Below, one piece after another: positions 1 to 8,904 of a DNA stretch of 64,000 nt. The stretch lies in NCBI GenBank assembly GCA_947630665.1, contig CANRID010000004.1:1-64000 (forward strand). The letters are read 5' to 3'. The first letter of the stretch is position 1. Every line of letters begins with the position of its first letter. The translations under genes and the position numbers were made by a program. The notes beneath the pieces were generated by a model. That model was not told where the DNA came from. It ran no database searches and saw only the letters and a list, made by a program, of their open reading frames with translations. Origin of the DNA: an uncultured Bacteroidales bacterium. GTDB lineage: Bacteria; Bacteroidota; Bacteroidia; Bacteroidales; UBA932.

Positions 1-154
1 AATGGGTGGATTTCTAATCAAAAGAACATTTCTCTTCAGTCTGTAGCACTTCGTGAGGGAAGTTGCGGATTTGAGGACTGTTTATATTTTCCTGCAATCA
101 GCAATATTTTTTATACAGGGTTTGAAATTTTCCGCAGGGGTTTATATCATTCTA

Positions 155-162
155 CAAAAGTA
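155..162 (-). promoter_or_regulatory. Candidate leftward promoter element
   Basis: Read on the minus strand this is TACTTTTG, a match to the Bacteroidota -7 element TAnnTTTG. It would drive a gene to the left of the window. It lies back-to-back with the rightward element at 168-175, as in a divergent promoter pair. No -33 element was found, and the gene it would serve is not visible. Confidence 0.3.
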
Positions 163-167
163 AAAAC

Positions 168-175
168 TATATTTG
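168..175 (+). promoter_or_regulatory. Promoter -7 element for the P1 peptidase gene
   Basis: TATATTTG matches the TAnnTTTG element of the Bacteroidota primary sigma factor and lies 23 bases before the ATG at 199. No convincing TTTG lies 19-20 bases upstream. Bases 1-154 show no gene that I can support. Confidence 0.55.
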
Positions 176-198
176 TACTTACATTAAATCTTTGTCTT

Positions 199-1350
199 AT
201 GAAACGAAAATTTTTAATCTCTTTAATAGTAGTTTCTTTATTCTTATTCATTATGCCAGAAAAATCGACTGCCCAGACCAGATTGCGGGATTACGGAATC
301 AAGACGGGGATTTTCAAAACCGGGGAAAACAATGCCATTACGGATGTGGCCGGGGTAACTGTCGGACAGGTTACCTGTAAAGTAGGAGATGATATCCGGA
401 CGGGAGTCACTGCGATAGTGCCCCATCAGGGCAATATTTTCAGAAATAAGGTTCCGGCGGCGGTGTATGTGGGGAACGGATTCGGCAAGCTGGCAGGTGT
501 CACCCAGATCCGGGAGCTTGGAAATATAGAAACCCCTATCATTCTTACCAATACCCTGAATGTGGCGGCCGGAATGGACGGGCTGATCTCCTATACGCTG
601 GCGCAGGAAGGGAATGAGAATGTAGGTTCCGTTAATGCGGTGGTCGGAGAGACCAATGACGGGGGGCTGAGCGATATCCGGGCGAGGTACATTAAGCCTG
701 AAATGGTTTTGACCGCCATTAAAAACGCCAAAGGCGGAAAGGTGGAAGAAGGCGGAGTAGGTGCCGGCACCGGTACTATTTGTTTCGGATTCAAAGGGGG
801 AATCGGTACCGCTTCGAGGGTATTGCCCCAGAGTCTGGGCGGATATACCGTCGGGGTATTAGTACAATCCAATTACGGAGGCGTGCTGGAAATAGCGGGA
901 GTGCCGATCGGGCAATTGTTAGAGAAATATTCATTTAAGGAAAATGTGATGCAGGATGTGGACGGGTCATGTATGATGGTAGTTATTACGGATGCTCCCG
1001 TAGATGCCCGGAATCTGGAACGTATGGCCAAAAGGGCGATGATGGGCCTTGCCAAAACCGGCGGCATCGCATCGAACGGCAGCGGCGATTATGTAATCGC
1101 ATTATCTGTAAATCCCGATAATTTGATAAAGGATTCCGACAAGATGTATCATCCCGTTTTGTTGAAAAACGATGATATGTCGGCCTTGTTCTTGGCTACG
1201 ATAGAGGCGACTGCCGAAGCTCTGTGGAATTCTCTGTTTGCCGCCAAAACTACTACCGGCTATAAGGGCAATACCGTTGAAGCCATTCCGGTTGAAAAGG
1301 TGGTGGAGTTGATTAAACAATCCGGCAACCCGCTTTACAAGACGGAATAA
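199..1350 (+). CDS. P1 family peptidase (DmpA / L-aminopeptidase-D-esterase type, S58)
   Basis: The 383-residue product begins with a basic, then hydrophobic signal peptide (about residues 1-25, ending near STAQ), so it is probably exported. The rest matches the DmpA/P1 fold: the early ITDVAGVTVGQ block, the glycine-rich ETNDGGLSDIRAR and GVGAGTGT segments, and DVDGSCMMVVITDAP near residues 253-267. In this N-terminal-nucleophile family the proenzyme cleaves itself at a Gly-Ser bond and the new N-terminal Ser is the nucleophile; G256-S257 is the likely site. Family members remove N-terminal residues from peptides or act on peptide amides and esters; the substrate here is unknown. The gene stands alone with its own promoter and a weak hairpin downstream. 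Confidence 0.9.
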   Translation: MKRKFLISLIVVSLFLFIMPEKSTAQTRLRDYGIKTGIFKTGENNAITDVAGVTVGQVTCKVGDDIRTGVTAIVPHQGNIFRNKVPAAVYVGNGFGKLAGVTQIRELGNIETPIILTNTLNVAAGMDGLISYTLAQEGNENVGSVNAVVGETNDGGLSDIRARYIKPEMVLTAIKNAKGGKVEEGGVGAGTGTICFGFKGGIGTASRVLPQSLGGYTVGVLVQSNYGGVLEIAGVPIGQLLEKYSFKENVMQDVDGSCMMVVITDAPVDARNLERMAKRAMMGLAKTGGIASNGSGDYVIALSVNPDNLIKDSDKMYHPVLLKNDDMSALFLATIEATAEALWNSLFAAKTTTGYKGNTVEAIPVEKVVELIKQSGNPLYKTE

Positions 1351-1386
1351 AATCCATTTCAGATTCTTCTCAATCCATATATAATA

Positions 1387-1425
1387 AGGGTGGCCCGAGA
1401 GTCAGCAACGACTAAAGGCTGCCCT
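1387..1425 (+). terminator. Weak candidate terminator after the P1 peptidase gene
   Basis: AGGGTGGCC (1387-1395) can pair with GGCTGCCCT (1417-1425), counting two G-U pairs, around a 21-base loop. The following bases (cttcatttcggttt) are pyrimidine-rich but not a true T-run, so the call is tentative. Confidence 0.35.
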
Positions 1426-1746
1426 CTTCATTTCGGTTTGGGACTCCGGAACTTGCGGAATATGCGGCTAATGAAATGGTGATAACCGATATGGCATCGA
1501 ATCCCGATTCGCGACTGTTGGAGTGCGGTCTCTTACAAAGAGACAGTACCCCGCAGTGATTCAATGCCCTTGTTTGCATTATCTATGTTGTGCGTTCCGA
1601 CGTATGCCTGCCATATTGTACAACTTTCTTCAACAGCCGGTTGTACAGGACAAGCCTAATTGTCCGGATCCTGAAAATAAGAGGTAATGAAGATAACGAA
1701 TCCGATGAACGCGAATGTTTAAAGTGTATAATTCCAATAAAAAAAA
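1426..1746. other. Gene-poor stretch, possible decayed coding sequence
   Basis: No complete gene is supported here. One frame (1416-1556, ending in TGA) reads like protein, including TPELAEYAANEMVITDMAS, but has no start until an internal ATG at 1476 and no promoter. A second frame further on reads RMPAILYNFLQQPVVQDKPN and stops within about 30 codons. Both look more like worn remains of a former gene than functional small proteins. The ORF at 1590-1802 runs into the terminator hairpin and is not credible. Confidence 0.3.
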
Positions 1747-1776
1747 GAACTGTCCGAAAATCTGCTCGGACAGTTC
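1747..1776. terminator. Rho-independent terminator, probably serving the tonB-like gene
   Basis: A perfect 10-bp stem (GAACTGTCCG / CGGACAGTTC) encloses a 10-base loop. It is flanked by an A-run on the left and a T-rich stretch on the right, so it can work in both directions. It lies 26 bases beyond the stop codon of the leftward tonB-like gene. Confidence 0.85.
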
Positions 1777-1802
1777 CTTTATTTTCTAATTTGTTCTTTT
1801 GA

Positions 1803-2498
1803 TTATCTTAACTGGAAGATAACAGGGAAAGTAAATTTAACTTTTACTGGTTTGTCCCTTTGTTTGCCCGGAGTCCATTTAGGGGAATTGGAAACTACCC
1901 TTACGGCTTCCTTATCCAAAGAGGAATCTACGCTTCTGAGTACCTTTACATCGGAGACGGAACCGTCGGTATTTACAGTAAAAGTAAGCATTACGCGCCC
2001 TTGTACTCCATTCTCTTTTGCGATTTCAGGGTAAACGATCTGTGAGAAAACCCATTTTGTAAAATCGTTCTGATCGCCACCTCTGAATTTAGGTTTCTCT
2101 TCTACGATTGCGAAAGGAATTTCTTCTTCCTCAACGACTTCTTCTTCCTGATTTCCGGGGATGTATTCCTTAATCTCCACTCCCAAGCTATTATCGTCCT
2201 CGGTAGTGAGTAAAAGGGTTTCATCTACTTTGATGTTATCGTCCACAATGTCGATTACATCGGAAAGGATAGGTTCCTTAGGGGCTTCAGGAGGAGGTGG
2301 AGGGGTTTCCTGGGTAATAGGAACAACTTCGTCCTCAACTACGACTTGATTTTGCTCGTCGAGAAGACTCACTTCTTTCTCTTTGGTGCTCCATTCAAAG
2401 GCTCCCAATACAACGAGCAAGGCGATGATCAGCCCAATCTCCTTGAATAACAATTTCTTGTTTTCCAGGTTTGCTTTTGGTGATTTCTTTATTTCCAT
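1803..2498 (-). CDS. Energy transducer TonB
   Basis: The ATG at 2498 gives a 231-residue protein; the longer frame to 2660 adds an AT-rich, non-TonB-like extension. The layout is classic: a short basic N-terminus, one membrane helix (about residues 20-36), an acidic and proline-rich periplasmic spacer (PPPPPEAPKEP near 65-75, then a Glu-rich run), and a C-terminal TonB domain of about 80 residues (GGDQNDFTKWVFSQIVYPEIA, then GRVMLTFTVNTDGSV). TonB couples the inner-membrane proton-motive force, through ExbB/ExbD, to outer-membrane transporters. Bacteroidota carry many TonB paralogues and no exbBD is visible here, so the partner is unknown. It is a single gene ending before a strong terminator. 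No convincing promoter element was found upstream. Confidence 0.9.
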   Translation of the reverse strand: MEIKKSPKANLENKKLLFKEIGLIIALLVVLGAFEWSTKEKEVSLLDEQNQVVVEDEVVPITQETPPPPPEAPKEPILSDVIDIVDDNIKVDETLLLTTEDDNSLGVEIKEYIPGNQEEEVVEEEEIPFAIVEEKPKFRGGDQNDFTKWVFSQIVYPEIAKENGVQGRVMLTFTVNTDGSVSDVKVLRSVDSSLDKEAVRVVSNSPKWTPGKQRDKPVKVKFTFPVIFQLR

Positions 2499-2692
2499 AT
2501 TATTTGCGTGTTTTCTACGTATAAGCGAATGTAAAATTAATAAAATATTTATTATTTTACCTAATAAATGTTGATAAAATTTTGCATTCGAATTATAATA
2601 GATTGTTAATAAATCAATTACACTTGGCAAATTTTGGATCGAATTGTTAATAAAAAGCAAAGATCAAGCCAAGCAAAAGGGACAATCCATTA

Positions 2693-3634
2693 TCAGATAA
2701 TATTCATTTCATGTAAAACGTTATTCGTTTTTCTTACGGCGGCGGCGCTCTTTTCGAACAATGCCTGTTCTTCTTTATCCAGTTTTAATTTTACGATCTT
2801 TTCACAACCGTTTTTCCCTATGACAGCCGGCACTCCGATGCAGATGTCTTTCTGATTGTATTCGCCTTCCAAGGAAACGCAGCATGGGAATACTTTTTTC
2901 TCATCCAGAATGATGGATTTTACAAGAACGGCTCCCGCCGCTCCCGGAGCATACCATGCGGAAGTACCCAGCAATTTGGTCAGGGTAGCGCCTCCGACCA
3001 TCGTATCGGCCACTACTTTATCACATACTTTTTTGGAAAGGAGATCCTTAACCGGTACGCCTTTATAATGGGCCAATCTGATTAGCGGAATCATGGTAGT
3101 ATCGCCGTGGCCTCCTATTACCATACCCTCGATATCGCTTGCCGGAGCTTTTAATGCCTGGCTCAGATAGCACATGAAGCGGCTGCTGTCCAGAATACCG
3201 CCCATCCCGATAATTCTGTTTTTCGGAAGCCCTGTCTTTTTAAGGGTAAGATAGGTCATAGTATCCATCGGGTTTGCAATGATGACGAGAATGGCTTTGG
3301 GTGAATGTTTGAGGACGTTCTCAACCACGCCATTGACGATTCCGGCATTTACCCCTATCAACTCTTCGCGGGTCATTCCGGGTTTTCTCGGTATCCCGGA
3401 AGTGATCACTACTACATCGGATTTTGCAGTCGCTTTGTAATCATTGGTTATGCCGGTAATCTTGGTATTGAATTGATAGAGATTCGCTGTCTGCATCATA
3501 TCCAACGCTTTGCCTTCGGCAACGCCTTCTTTGATATCCAGAAGTACGATTTCTGAAGCGAATTTCATGTGTGCTATTGCATTCGCACAAGTCGCGCCTA
3601 CGTTACCGGCGCCGATAATACTTACTTTTGCCAT
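2693..3634 (-). CDS. mdh: Malate dehydrogenase
   Basis: The 313-residue product is a full-length LDH-like malate dehydrogenase, oxidising malate to oxaloacetate with NAD+ in the TCA cycle or the reductive branch to fumarate. The Rossmann motif GAGNVG is at residues 8-13. The substrate loop IPRKPGMTR (81-89) carries arginines at 83 and 89, as in MDH rather than LDH. The catalytic Asp-Arg pair lies in GILDSSR (D149, R152) and the proton-relay His176 in GGHGDTT. It is transcribed alone, away from ybeY, from the shared intergenic region with two opposed promoter elements. Confidence 0.96.
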   Translation of the reverse strand: MAKVSIIGAGNVGATCANAIAHMKFASEIVLLDIKEGVAEGKALDMMQTANLYQFNTKITGITNDYKATAKSDVVVITSGIPRKPGMTREELIGVNAGIVNGVVENVLKHSPKAILVIIANPMDTMTYLTLKKTGLPKNRIIGMGGILDSSRFMCYLSQALKAPASDIEGMVIGGHGDTTMIPLIRLAHYKGVPVKDLLSKKVCDKVVADTMVGGATLTKLLGTSAWYAPGAAGAVLVKSIILDEKKVFPCCVSLEGEYNQKDICIGVPAVIGKNGCEKIVKLKLDKEEQALFEKSAAAVRKTNNVLHEMNII

Positions 3635-3705
3635 AATATTTTAAGTTTAAACTTCGTTTTATTTAATTTTATCGGGATTTTTGCAAAATATATGATCCGA
3701 TATCG

Positions 3706-3713
3706 TAGCTTTG
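3706..3713 (+). promoter_or_regulatory. Promoter -7 element for ybeY-mnmG
   Basis: TAGCTTTG matches TAnnTTTG and lies about 70 bases before the ybeY ATG. A TTTG at 3680-3683 could be the -33 element with a slightly long 22-base spacer. Confidence 0.6.
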
Positions 3714-3724
3714 CAAAAACCATA

Positions 3725-3732
3725 CAAATGTA
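3725..3732 (-). promoter_or_regulatory. Promoter -7 element for mdh
   Basis: On the minus strand this reads TACATTTG, a TAnnTTTG match about 90 bases before the mdh ATG. It lies 11 bases from the opposing ybeY element, so the two promoters may compete. No -33 match is visible. Confidence 0.55.
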
Positions 3733-3784
3733 GATAAATTTATCGATATTATTAATAATATATAGCTTTCTAATCCCTTTAAAG

Positions 3785-4237
3785 ATGATCGGATTTTACA
3801 ATAAGGAAATCGGTTTCGGGCTGAAAAATAAACGGATGATAAAAAAATGGATAAAGACCGTAATAGAGCAATATCGGAAAAAATGCGGGAATATCAATGT
3901 CATATTTTGTTCGGATCCGTTTATCCTGCAAATGAACAGGCAGTTTCTCAATCATGATTATTATACGGATATCATAACGTTCGACTATTGCGAGGAAGAT
4001 TTTGTCTCAGGCGATCTATATATAAGTATAGATACGGTATCGGCCAATGCCGAGGAATATGGAGAAGTTTTCGAGACGGAGCTGCACCGCGTAATGATTC
4101 ACGGCATCCTTCATCTTCTGGCTTTGAACGACCATACGGAAGATCAGATCCGGGAAATGCGGAAAGCGGAGGACGAATCGTTGTCGCTTCTGGAAAGAAT
4201 GATGTCTTTGGAGAAAAATAAGGAGCGGGAGAAATAA
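3785..4237 (+). CDS. ybeY: Endoribonuclease YbeY, rRNA maturation factor
   Basis: The 150-residue UPF0054 protein is the metal-dependent RNase family involved in 16S rRNA 3'-end processing and ribosome quality control. The N-terminal half has the expected fold (INVIFCSD..., then TDIITFDY near 61-68 and SGDLYISID near 75-83). The metal motif reads [12 protein letters not shown] at residues 106-117. His106 and His110 are spaced normally, but the third His is one residue further on than in the usual HGxLHLxGYDH pattern, so the third ligand is less certain. mnmG follows after 41 bases, probably in the same transcript. Confidence 0.92.
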   Translation: MIGFYNKEIGFGLKNKRMIKKWIKTVIEQYRKKCGNINVIFCSDPFILQMNRQFLNHDYYTDIITFDYCEEDFVSGDLYISIDTVSANAEEYGEVFETELHRVMIHGILHLLALNDHTEDQIREMRKAEDESLSLLERMMSLEKNKEREK

Positions 4238-4278
4238 GCTATATAAAAGAATTGCATTCGAAAGAACGGAAATTGGAT

Positions 4279-6435
4279 ATGAATCATCATTATGAGATTA
4301 TAGTCATAGGTGCGGGACATGCCGGATGTGAAGCGGCCGTAGCGGCCGCACGACTCGGAGCGAAAGTGTTGCTGGTGACCATGGATATGAATAAAATCGC
4401 TCAAATGTCTTGTAATCCCGCCATGGGAGGAATCGCTAAAGGCCAAATAGTAAGAGAGATAGATGCCTTAGGAGGCGGCTCGGGATTGGTAACGGATGCA
4501 AGCACCCTGCAATTCAGGATGCTCAACAGATCTAAAGGTCCTGCGGTATGGAGTCCCCGCGCCCAGTGCGATCGGATATATTTTTCATTGAACTGGAGGT
4601 ATATCGTTGAAAATACGCCCGGTTTATATATCTGGCAGGATATTGTAAATGATATCATAATTAAAGACGGACAGGTGGAAGGCGTAACGACTGTTATGGG
4701 GGCGAAGATATACGCGCGGTCCGTTATCCTCACGGCCGGTACTTTTCTGAACGGCCGGCTTTTTATCGGCAAGGAATCTTCGTCAGGAGGAAGAATCGGG
4801 GAACTTTCTTCTTACGGGATTACTGAAAAATTGAAAATGAACGGATTGACCGTATCAAGGATGAAAACGGGTACCCCTCCCAGGATCGATGCCCGTTCCA
4901 TCGATTTCTCGAGGCTGGAAAAACAGGCGGGCGATGAAGATCCCGACAGGTTTTCGTATCTGAATATTCCTTCGGCCATTCAGGGGAATATACGGCAGAT
5001 GTGTTGCTATATGGTCCATACCAATGAGCGGGTACATGATATTTTAAGAGAAGGATTCTCGGAGTCGCCTTTATTCTCGGGAAAAATTACCGGAATCGGT
5101 CCCAGATATTGTCCGAGCATAGAAGATAAATTAAGGACTTTTGCCGGGAAAACATCCCATCAGCTTTTTCTGGAACCCGAAGGGTGGCATACTCATGAAT
5201 ACTATTTACAGGGGTTTTCCTCTTCTTTGCCGTTGCGGACCCAGATAGAAGCCTTGAAACAAATACCCGGACTGGAAAACGTGGAGATTTATCGCCCGGC
5301 CTACGCCGTGGAGTATGACTTCTTCGACCCTGTTCAGTTGAAACATACTTTGGAATCGAAAATTATCTCCGGATTATTTTTGGCCGGACAGGTGAACGGA
5401 ACCACCGGATATGAGGAAGCGGCCGCGCAAGGTCTCATGGCCGGCATAAATGCCTTTTTGAAATTAAAAGACAGACCGCCTTTTATATTGAAAAGAGATC
5501 AGGCCTATATCGGGGTCCTGATAGATGATCTTATAACTAAAGGGGTGGATGAACCTTACAGGATGTTTACTTCCCGGGCGGAATATCGGATTTTATTAAG
5601 ACAGGATAATGCGGATTTCCGGCTGACCCCTTTAAGCTATGACTTGGGACTTGCATCTTCTGTAAGATACGAGCTGATGGAGAGAAAATATAAGGCGGTT
5701 AAAGAGATTACCGATATCCTCGATAGCGAGTCGGTGGAGCCGGAAACTGTGAATCCGTTTTTGGAGTCGTGCGGAACGGCTCCCATACAGCAGAAAAAGA
5801 AATTATCTGAAATTCTGGCCCGGCCTCAGATAGAAATCCAGAGTTTGATCCGGAATGTTCCTCAAGGAACACGGATGGAGGATGCTATTATTGAAAATTC
5901 GGTTTCTGCCGTTTGCGGTGCGGAAAACCGGGGAGACGGCGGCAACTGCCTCTCCCGATGTGATACCATCGGGCCTTTGCCGTTCAGACCGGAGAAATTC
6001 CTCCCTTTTTCCACTGAAATCATATCCTCGGCAGACAGCGGCAATAACAGTATCCGGCTGACGCAGCAGAATAATAGCTGCCGTTTGGAAGATATCGAGA
6101 ACGGGCAGGAGAAAAAAGATACTGTCGTAGTGCCGGAGCAGGAGGATGGCTCTCATATCAGAGACATGTGGAGGGATGAAATTCTGAGAAGTATTGAGAT
6201 AGGGGTTAAATACAGAGGTTATATAGAAAGGGAACAGAGAATAGCGGATAAAATTTTAAAATTGGAAAACATTCCTATTCCGGATAATTTCGATTTTAAC
6301 AAAGTCGGCTCTTTATCCATGGAATCGAGACAAAAATTATCGCTTCATCGCCCTGCGACAATTGCACAGGCTTCAAGAATTCCCGGTGTCTCTCCGGCCG
6401 ATATTTCCGTACTCCTTGTTTATTTCGGCCGTTGA
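4279..6435 (+). CDS. mnmG: tRNA uridine-5-carboxymethylaminomethyl synthesis enzyme MnmG (GidA), with an insertion
   Basis: With MnmE, this FAD enzyme modifies C5 of the wobble uridine in several tRNAs. The chosen ATG at 4279 puts the FAD motif [10 protein letters not shown] at residues 11-20; the upstream ATG at 4252 only adds nine residues. The conserved [22 protein letters not shown] block and the C-terminal GYIEREQR...[16 protein letters not shown] domain are present. At 718 residues it is about 90 longer than usual (about 620-630). The excess lies in one place, about residues 540-628, between the LARPQ segment and [10 protein letters not shown]. That stretch is polar, low in recognisable structure, has four cysteines, and its DNA is richer in GC than the flanks. 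A parS-like palindrome begins 20 bases after the stop. Confidence 0.95.
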   Translation: MNHHYEIIVIGAGHAGCEAAVAAARLGAKVLLVTMDMNKIAQMSCNPAMGGIAKGQIVREIDALGGGSGLVTDASTLQFRMLNRSKGPAVWSPRAQCDRIYFSLNWRYIVENTPGLYIWQDIVNDIIIKDGQVEGVTTVMGAKIYARSVILTAGTFLNGRLFIGKESSSGGRIGELSSYGITEKLKMNGLTVSRMKTGTPPRIDARSIDFSRLEKQAGDEDPDRFSYLNIPSAIQGNIRQMCCYMVHTNERVHDILREGFSESPLFSGKITGIGPRYCPSIEDKLRTFAGKTSHQLFLEPEGWHTHEYYLQGFSSSLPLRTQIEALKQIPGLENVEIYRPAYAVEYDFFDPVQLKHTLESKIISGLFLAGQVNGTTGYEEAAAQGLMAGINAFLKLKDRPPFILKRDQAYIGVLIDDLITKGVDEPYRMFTSRAEYRILLRQDNADFRLTPLSYDLGLASSVRYELMERKYKAVKEITDILDSESVEPETVNPFLESCGTAPIQQKKKLSEILARPQIEIQSLIRNVPQGTRMEDAIIENSVSAVCGAENRGDGGNCLSRCDTIGPLPFRPEKFLPFSTEIISSADSGNNSIRLTQQNNSCRLEDIENGQEKKDTVVVPEQEDGSHIRDMWRDEILRSIEIGVKYRGYIEREQRIADKILKLENIPIPDNFDFNKVGSLSMESRQKLSLHRPATIAQASRIPGVSPADISVLLVYFGR

Positions 6436-6454
6436 ATCGGATCTGAGCGAGATA

Positions 6455-6476
6455 AAATGTTCCACGTGGAACATTT
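6455..6476. promoter_or_regulatory. parS: parS centromere-like site (ParB binding site)
   Basis: AAATGTTCCACGTGGAACATTT is a perfect 22-bp palindrome, so it is built here from the 16-bp core TGTTCCACGTGGAACA at 6458-6473 plus three matched pairs on each side. The core fits the widely conserved ParB site TGTTnCACGTGnAACA. ParB loads there and spreads to organise origin segregation and SMC loading. The position just after mnmG (gidA) fits the origin-proximal gidA/parAB neighbourhood of many bacteria. No parA or parB lies in this window. Confidence 0.85.
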
Positions 6477-6820
6477 AATGATTTGTTGAAAATAAAATGT
6501 TGTATTTTAAACGGATATAGAATTTATCTATATTAAAATACCTCTAATTTGTAATTTCTCTGAAGAATAAATCCATAATGCCACAAACATTATATAAATG
6601 AATTGATTTATATAAATTTATACTATTTGAATTGAACTGAAAATACATTGACGATAAAGTTTTGGTTTAAGTAATGTGGAGCATGTATGTTTTCAGGAGA
6701 TAATCCAAATAAATCGGTTAGAAAACAGATATTTATCTATAATATGAAAAACGGCGGGAATAAAGGATTGAAAGAGTCCCATCCGCGTATCCGGAAAACC
6801 GGGATTTGTCCGGCATGGGT
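6477..6820. other. AT-rich intergenic region after parS
   Basis: This stretch between mnmG and the leftward GNAT gene is strongly AT-rich, with runs such as TTTATATAAATTTATA. I looked for DnaA boxes (TTATCCACA and close relatives) and found no convincing cluster; TTATCTATA occurs twice but is a poor match. No supported gene is present: the rightward frame at 6687-6899 overlaps the GNAT gene antisense and looks spurious. Confidence 0.4.
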
Positions 6821-7705
6821 TTATTCCATCGCAAAATTGAAGAAAGACTCTTTGAATATCCTCTCGGGTATATTGTTCAACGGTTTCAGCAGGGCATAAT
6901 CTTCGATGGAATCGAAAGAGACATTGCGGTAATATGACGGAAAAATAAAAGTAAGGCTCTGCCATGAACGGGTAAAGCCGGCTGCATTACGGGCTATGTT
7001 TTCTTTGCAGGTTTCTATATCCTCGATATCGGATTCGGTGATAAGCATATTGGTGTCATCTTGGGGGTCGGCTTCGACAGCCATATATCTTCCCCGACCG
7101 ATCCGATCCGAAGCTAAAATAGCGCCTCCCGACAATAAAACGGCCTGCCGGATGATATCTAACATACGTTCGTCCCATTCGAACAGGTTCGGAAAAGTTT
7201 TTCCCCGTAATCTGAAAAGTTCCTCTGCCGAGATTTCATCTGTCGGGACATTCGTATGATGCTCGGGGAATACGGTGGGGAAAGAGCAGGTTTTCATGCC
7301 CCTTTTGATGGCGACATGAAACCCTAATTCTCGGTAATAACCGAATAGCGGTCCGGTTGCGGGACGGGTAAGCACGAACCCTCCCCCGGTCTTTTCCGCG
7401 TAGTCTGTCGCATATTCGATTACGCTTTTTGCCAGCCCTTCTCCCCGGGCCGTTTTTTGGGTGCATACTCCATACAGGTAATAGCCCCCTATGCTTTCAT
7501 TTTCATTTTTATACCGGACAGGTATGAGAAATGCGGAAGAAAGGATGCCGTCCGCACCCTCAAAGACAAAAAGTACCGCAAGCGGGTAGAGTTTCCCGAA
7601 AACGAGGTCGAGATAGGCAGAATCGGTAGTAAAACATTCTCTCCAAAGTTCTTTGACAGAGCGCAGATCTTCCTTGGCAGCTAATCTGATAATGCCATAT
7701 CTCAT
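6821..7705 (-). CDS. GNAT family N-acetyltransferase
   Basis: The 294-residue protein has an N-terminal GNAT domain of about 150 residues. The start (IRLAAKEDLRSVKELW) is the usual beta1-alpha1, and YGVCTQKTARGEGLAKSVIEYA (79-100) carries the acetyl-CoA pyrophosphate loop RGEGLA. The following PATGPLFGYYRELGFH is the standard beta5-alpha4 ending. A second half of about 140 residues, without strong motifs, suggests an Eis-like two-domain protein. The acceptor is unknown. It starts 5 bases after the threonine aldolase gene, so the two are co-transcribed. Confidence 0.82.
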   Translation of the reverse strand: MRYGIIRLAAKEDLRSVKELWRECFTTDSAYLDLVFGKLYPLAVLFVFEGADGILSSAFLIPVRYKNENESIGGYYLYGVCTQKTARGEGLAKSVIEYATDYAEKTGGGFVLTRPATGPLFGYYRELGFHVAIKRGMKTCSFPTVFPEHHTNVPTDEISAEELFRLRGKTFPNLFEWDERMLDIIRQAVLLSGGAILASDRIGRGRYMAVEADPQDDTNMLITESDIEDIETCKENIARNAAGFTRSWQSLTFIFPSYYRNVSFDSIEDYALLKPLNNIPERIFKESFFNFAME

Positions 7706-7710
7706 ATTGT

Positions 7711-8745
7711 TTATTTCCCCTTTTGCAGCAATTCTTCCAAGTCTTCTATAAATTCATCTATATCCTCTTTGCGGGTATTGAAGGAACACATCCATCTTAC
7801 TTCTCCGGAATCCTCGTCCCAGACGTAAAAATAATGTTTCTTCTGAAGCTCCGCGGTGAGCCAGTCGGGAAGAATGGCGAATACCGCATTGCTTTCTACC
7901 GGTTTGGAAACGGTAATGTCCGGGATCCTTTTCAGACGGCTCTCCATATAGCGGGCCATTTCATTGGAATGTGCAGCCAGATCTAAATACAGATCGTTTT
8001 TCAGGTAAGCCTCGAACTGGGCGGCTATGAACCGGTTCTTGGAATAAAGCTGGGTGGTCTGTTTGCGGATATACGGAAGTTTTTTAGCCATTTGCCTGTC
8101 GAATACCACTACCGCTTCTCCCATCAGCAATCCGTTTTTGGTCCCTCCGAAAGAAAGTACATCCACCCCGCAATCCGTTATGAAACTTTTTATCGGTAGT
8201 TGCAGGGACGCCGCGGCATTGGCAATCCGGGAGCCATCTACATGCAGATAACATCCGTGGCTATGCATCAGATCCGCTAATTCCCGTATTTGGGAAGGGG
8301 TATAGACCGTACCCAATTCCGTAGGCTGGGAAATGGACAGGATCCGCGGCTGGGAATGGTGCTGGAATCCGAACCCGGTAAGCCCTTTCCTCACCTGTTC
8401 CGGCGATACTTTGCCGTTTGTATGTTCCAGCGGAATTATTTTGGCTCCCGACAGTTTTTCGGGAGCGCCGCATTCATCCACATTGATATGCGCGGTGGCG
8501 GGCGCCAGAATGGAATGGAAGCTCTCTAAGAAGCAGGAAAGGGCCACTACGTTGGCTCCCGTGCCGTTGAAAACGAACAGAGCCTTGCAATGGCCTCCGA
8601 GAAGCTTTTCTATTTGTTTTAAAACTTTGCCGGTATAAGGATCTTCGCCGTATGCGGGAGTAAAATCCTTGTTTGCCTTTACGAGGGCTTCCATAATAAG
8701 CGGATGCACTCCGGAATGATTGTCGCTGCCGAAACTGTGTTTCAT
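7711..8745 (-). CDS. ltaE: Low-specificity L-threonine aldolase (PLP beta-eliminating lyase family)
   Basis: The 344-residue fold-type-I PLP enzyme most resembles threonine aldolases, which split threonine or allo-threonine into glycine and acetaldehyde. FGSDNHSGVHP opens the protein as in this family. FNGTGANVVAL (59-69) forms the phosphate-binding segment, HVDGSR (168-173) supplies the Asp that contacts the pyridine nitrogen, and SFGGTKNGLL supplies the Schiff-base Lys203. It is the first gene of a pair with the GNAT gene. gcvH, a glycine-cleavage component, lies just upstream, so both concern glycine, but a terminator separates them. Confidence 0.88.
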   Translation of the reverse strand: MKHSFGSDNHSGVHPLIMEALVKANKDFTPAYGEDPYTGKVLKQIEKLLGGHCKALFVFNGTGANVVALSCFLESFHSILAPATAHINVDECGAPEKLSGAKIIPLEHTNGKVSPEQVRKGLTGFGFQHHSQPRILSISQPTELGTVYTPSQIRELADLMHSHGCYLHVDGSRIANAAASLQLPIKSFITDCGVDVLSFGGTKNGLLMGEAVVVFDRQMAKKLPYIRKQTTQLYSKNRFIAAQFEAYLKNDLYLDLAAHSNEMARYMESRLKRIPDITVSKPVESNAVFAILPDWLTAELQKKHYFYVWDEDSGEVRWMCSFNTRKEDIDEFIEDLEELLQKGK

Positions 8746-8842
8746 AGAATTAGATTTTGATCATTTGTCGGGATAATGAAAGGATTCGCAAATCCGTTGT
8801 AAAAATAGCTTTTTTTAAGGAAGAATGAAAAAATACAAAAAT

Positions 8843-8877
8843 GAGACCGACCTCAAAATCTCTTTTGGATCGGCCTC
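8843..8877 (-). terminator. Rho-independent terminator of gcvH
   Basis: On the minus strand GAGGCCGATCC pairs imperfectly with GGTCGGTCTC around an A-rich loop, followed by a T-rich run (atttttgtatttttt). It lies 28 bases past the gcvH stop and before the ltaE start. Confidence 0.75.
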
Positions 8878-8904
8878 AATGGTCTATTCCGGAACGGGAA
8901 TTCC

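Noticed and set aside
1590..1802. 70-residue ORF at the end of the gene-poor stretch
   Set aside because: Its reading runs through the terminator hairpin; composition is not protein-like.
5803..6156. 117-residue antisense frame over the MnmG insertion, considered as a gene carried by the insertion
   Set aside because: No promoter or family similarity, and the sense frame reads through in-frame to intact MnmG motifs.
6477..6690. Origin of replication beside the parS site
   Set aside because: AT-rich, but I found no cluster of DnaA boxes; TTATCTATA twice is too weak. parS alone does not locate oriC.
6687..6899. 70-residue rightward ORF
   Set aside because: Overlaps the GNAT gene antisense and has no similarity or promoter.
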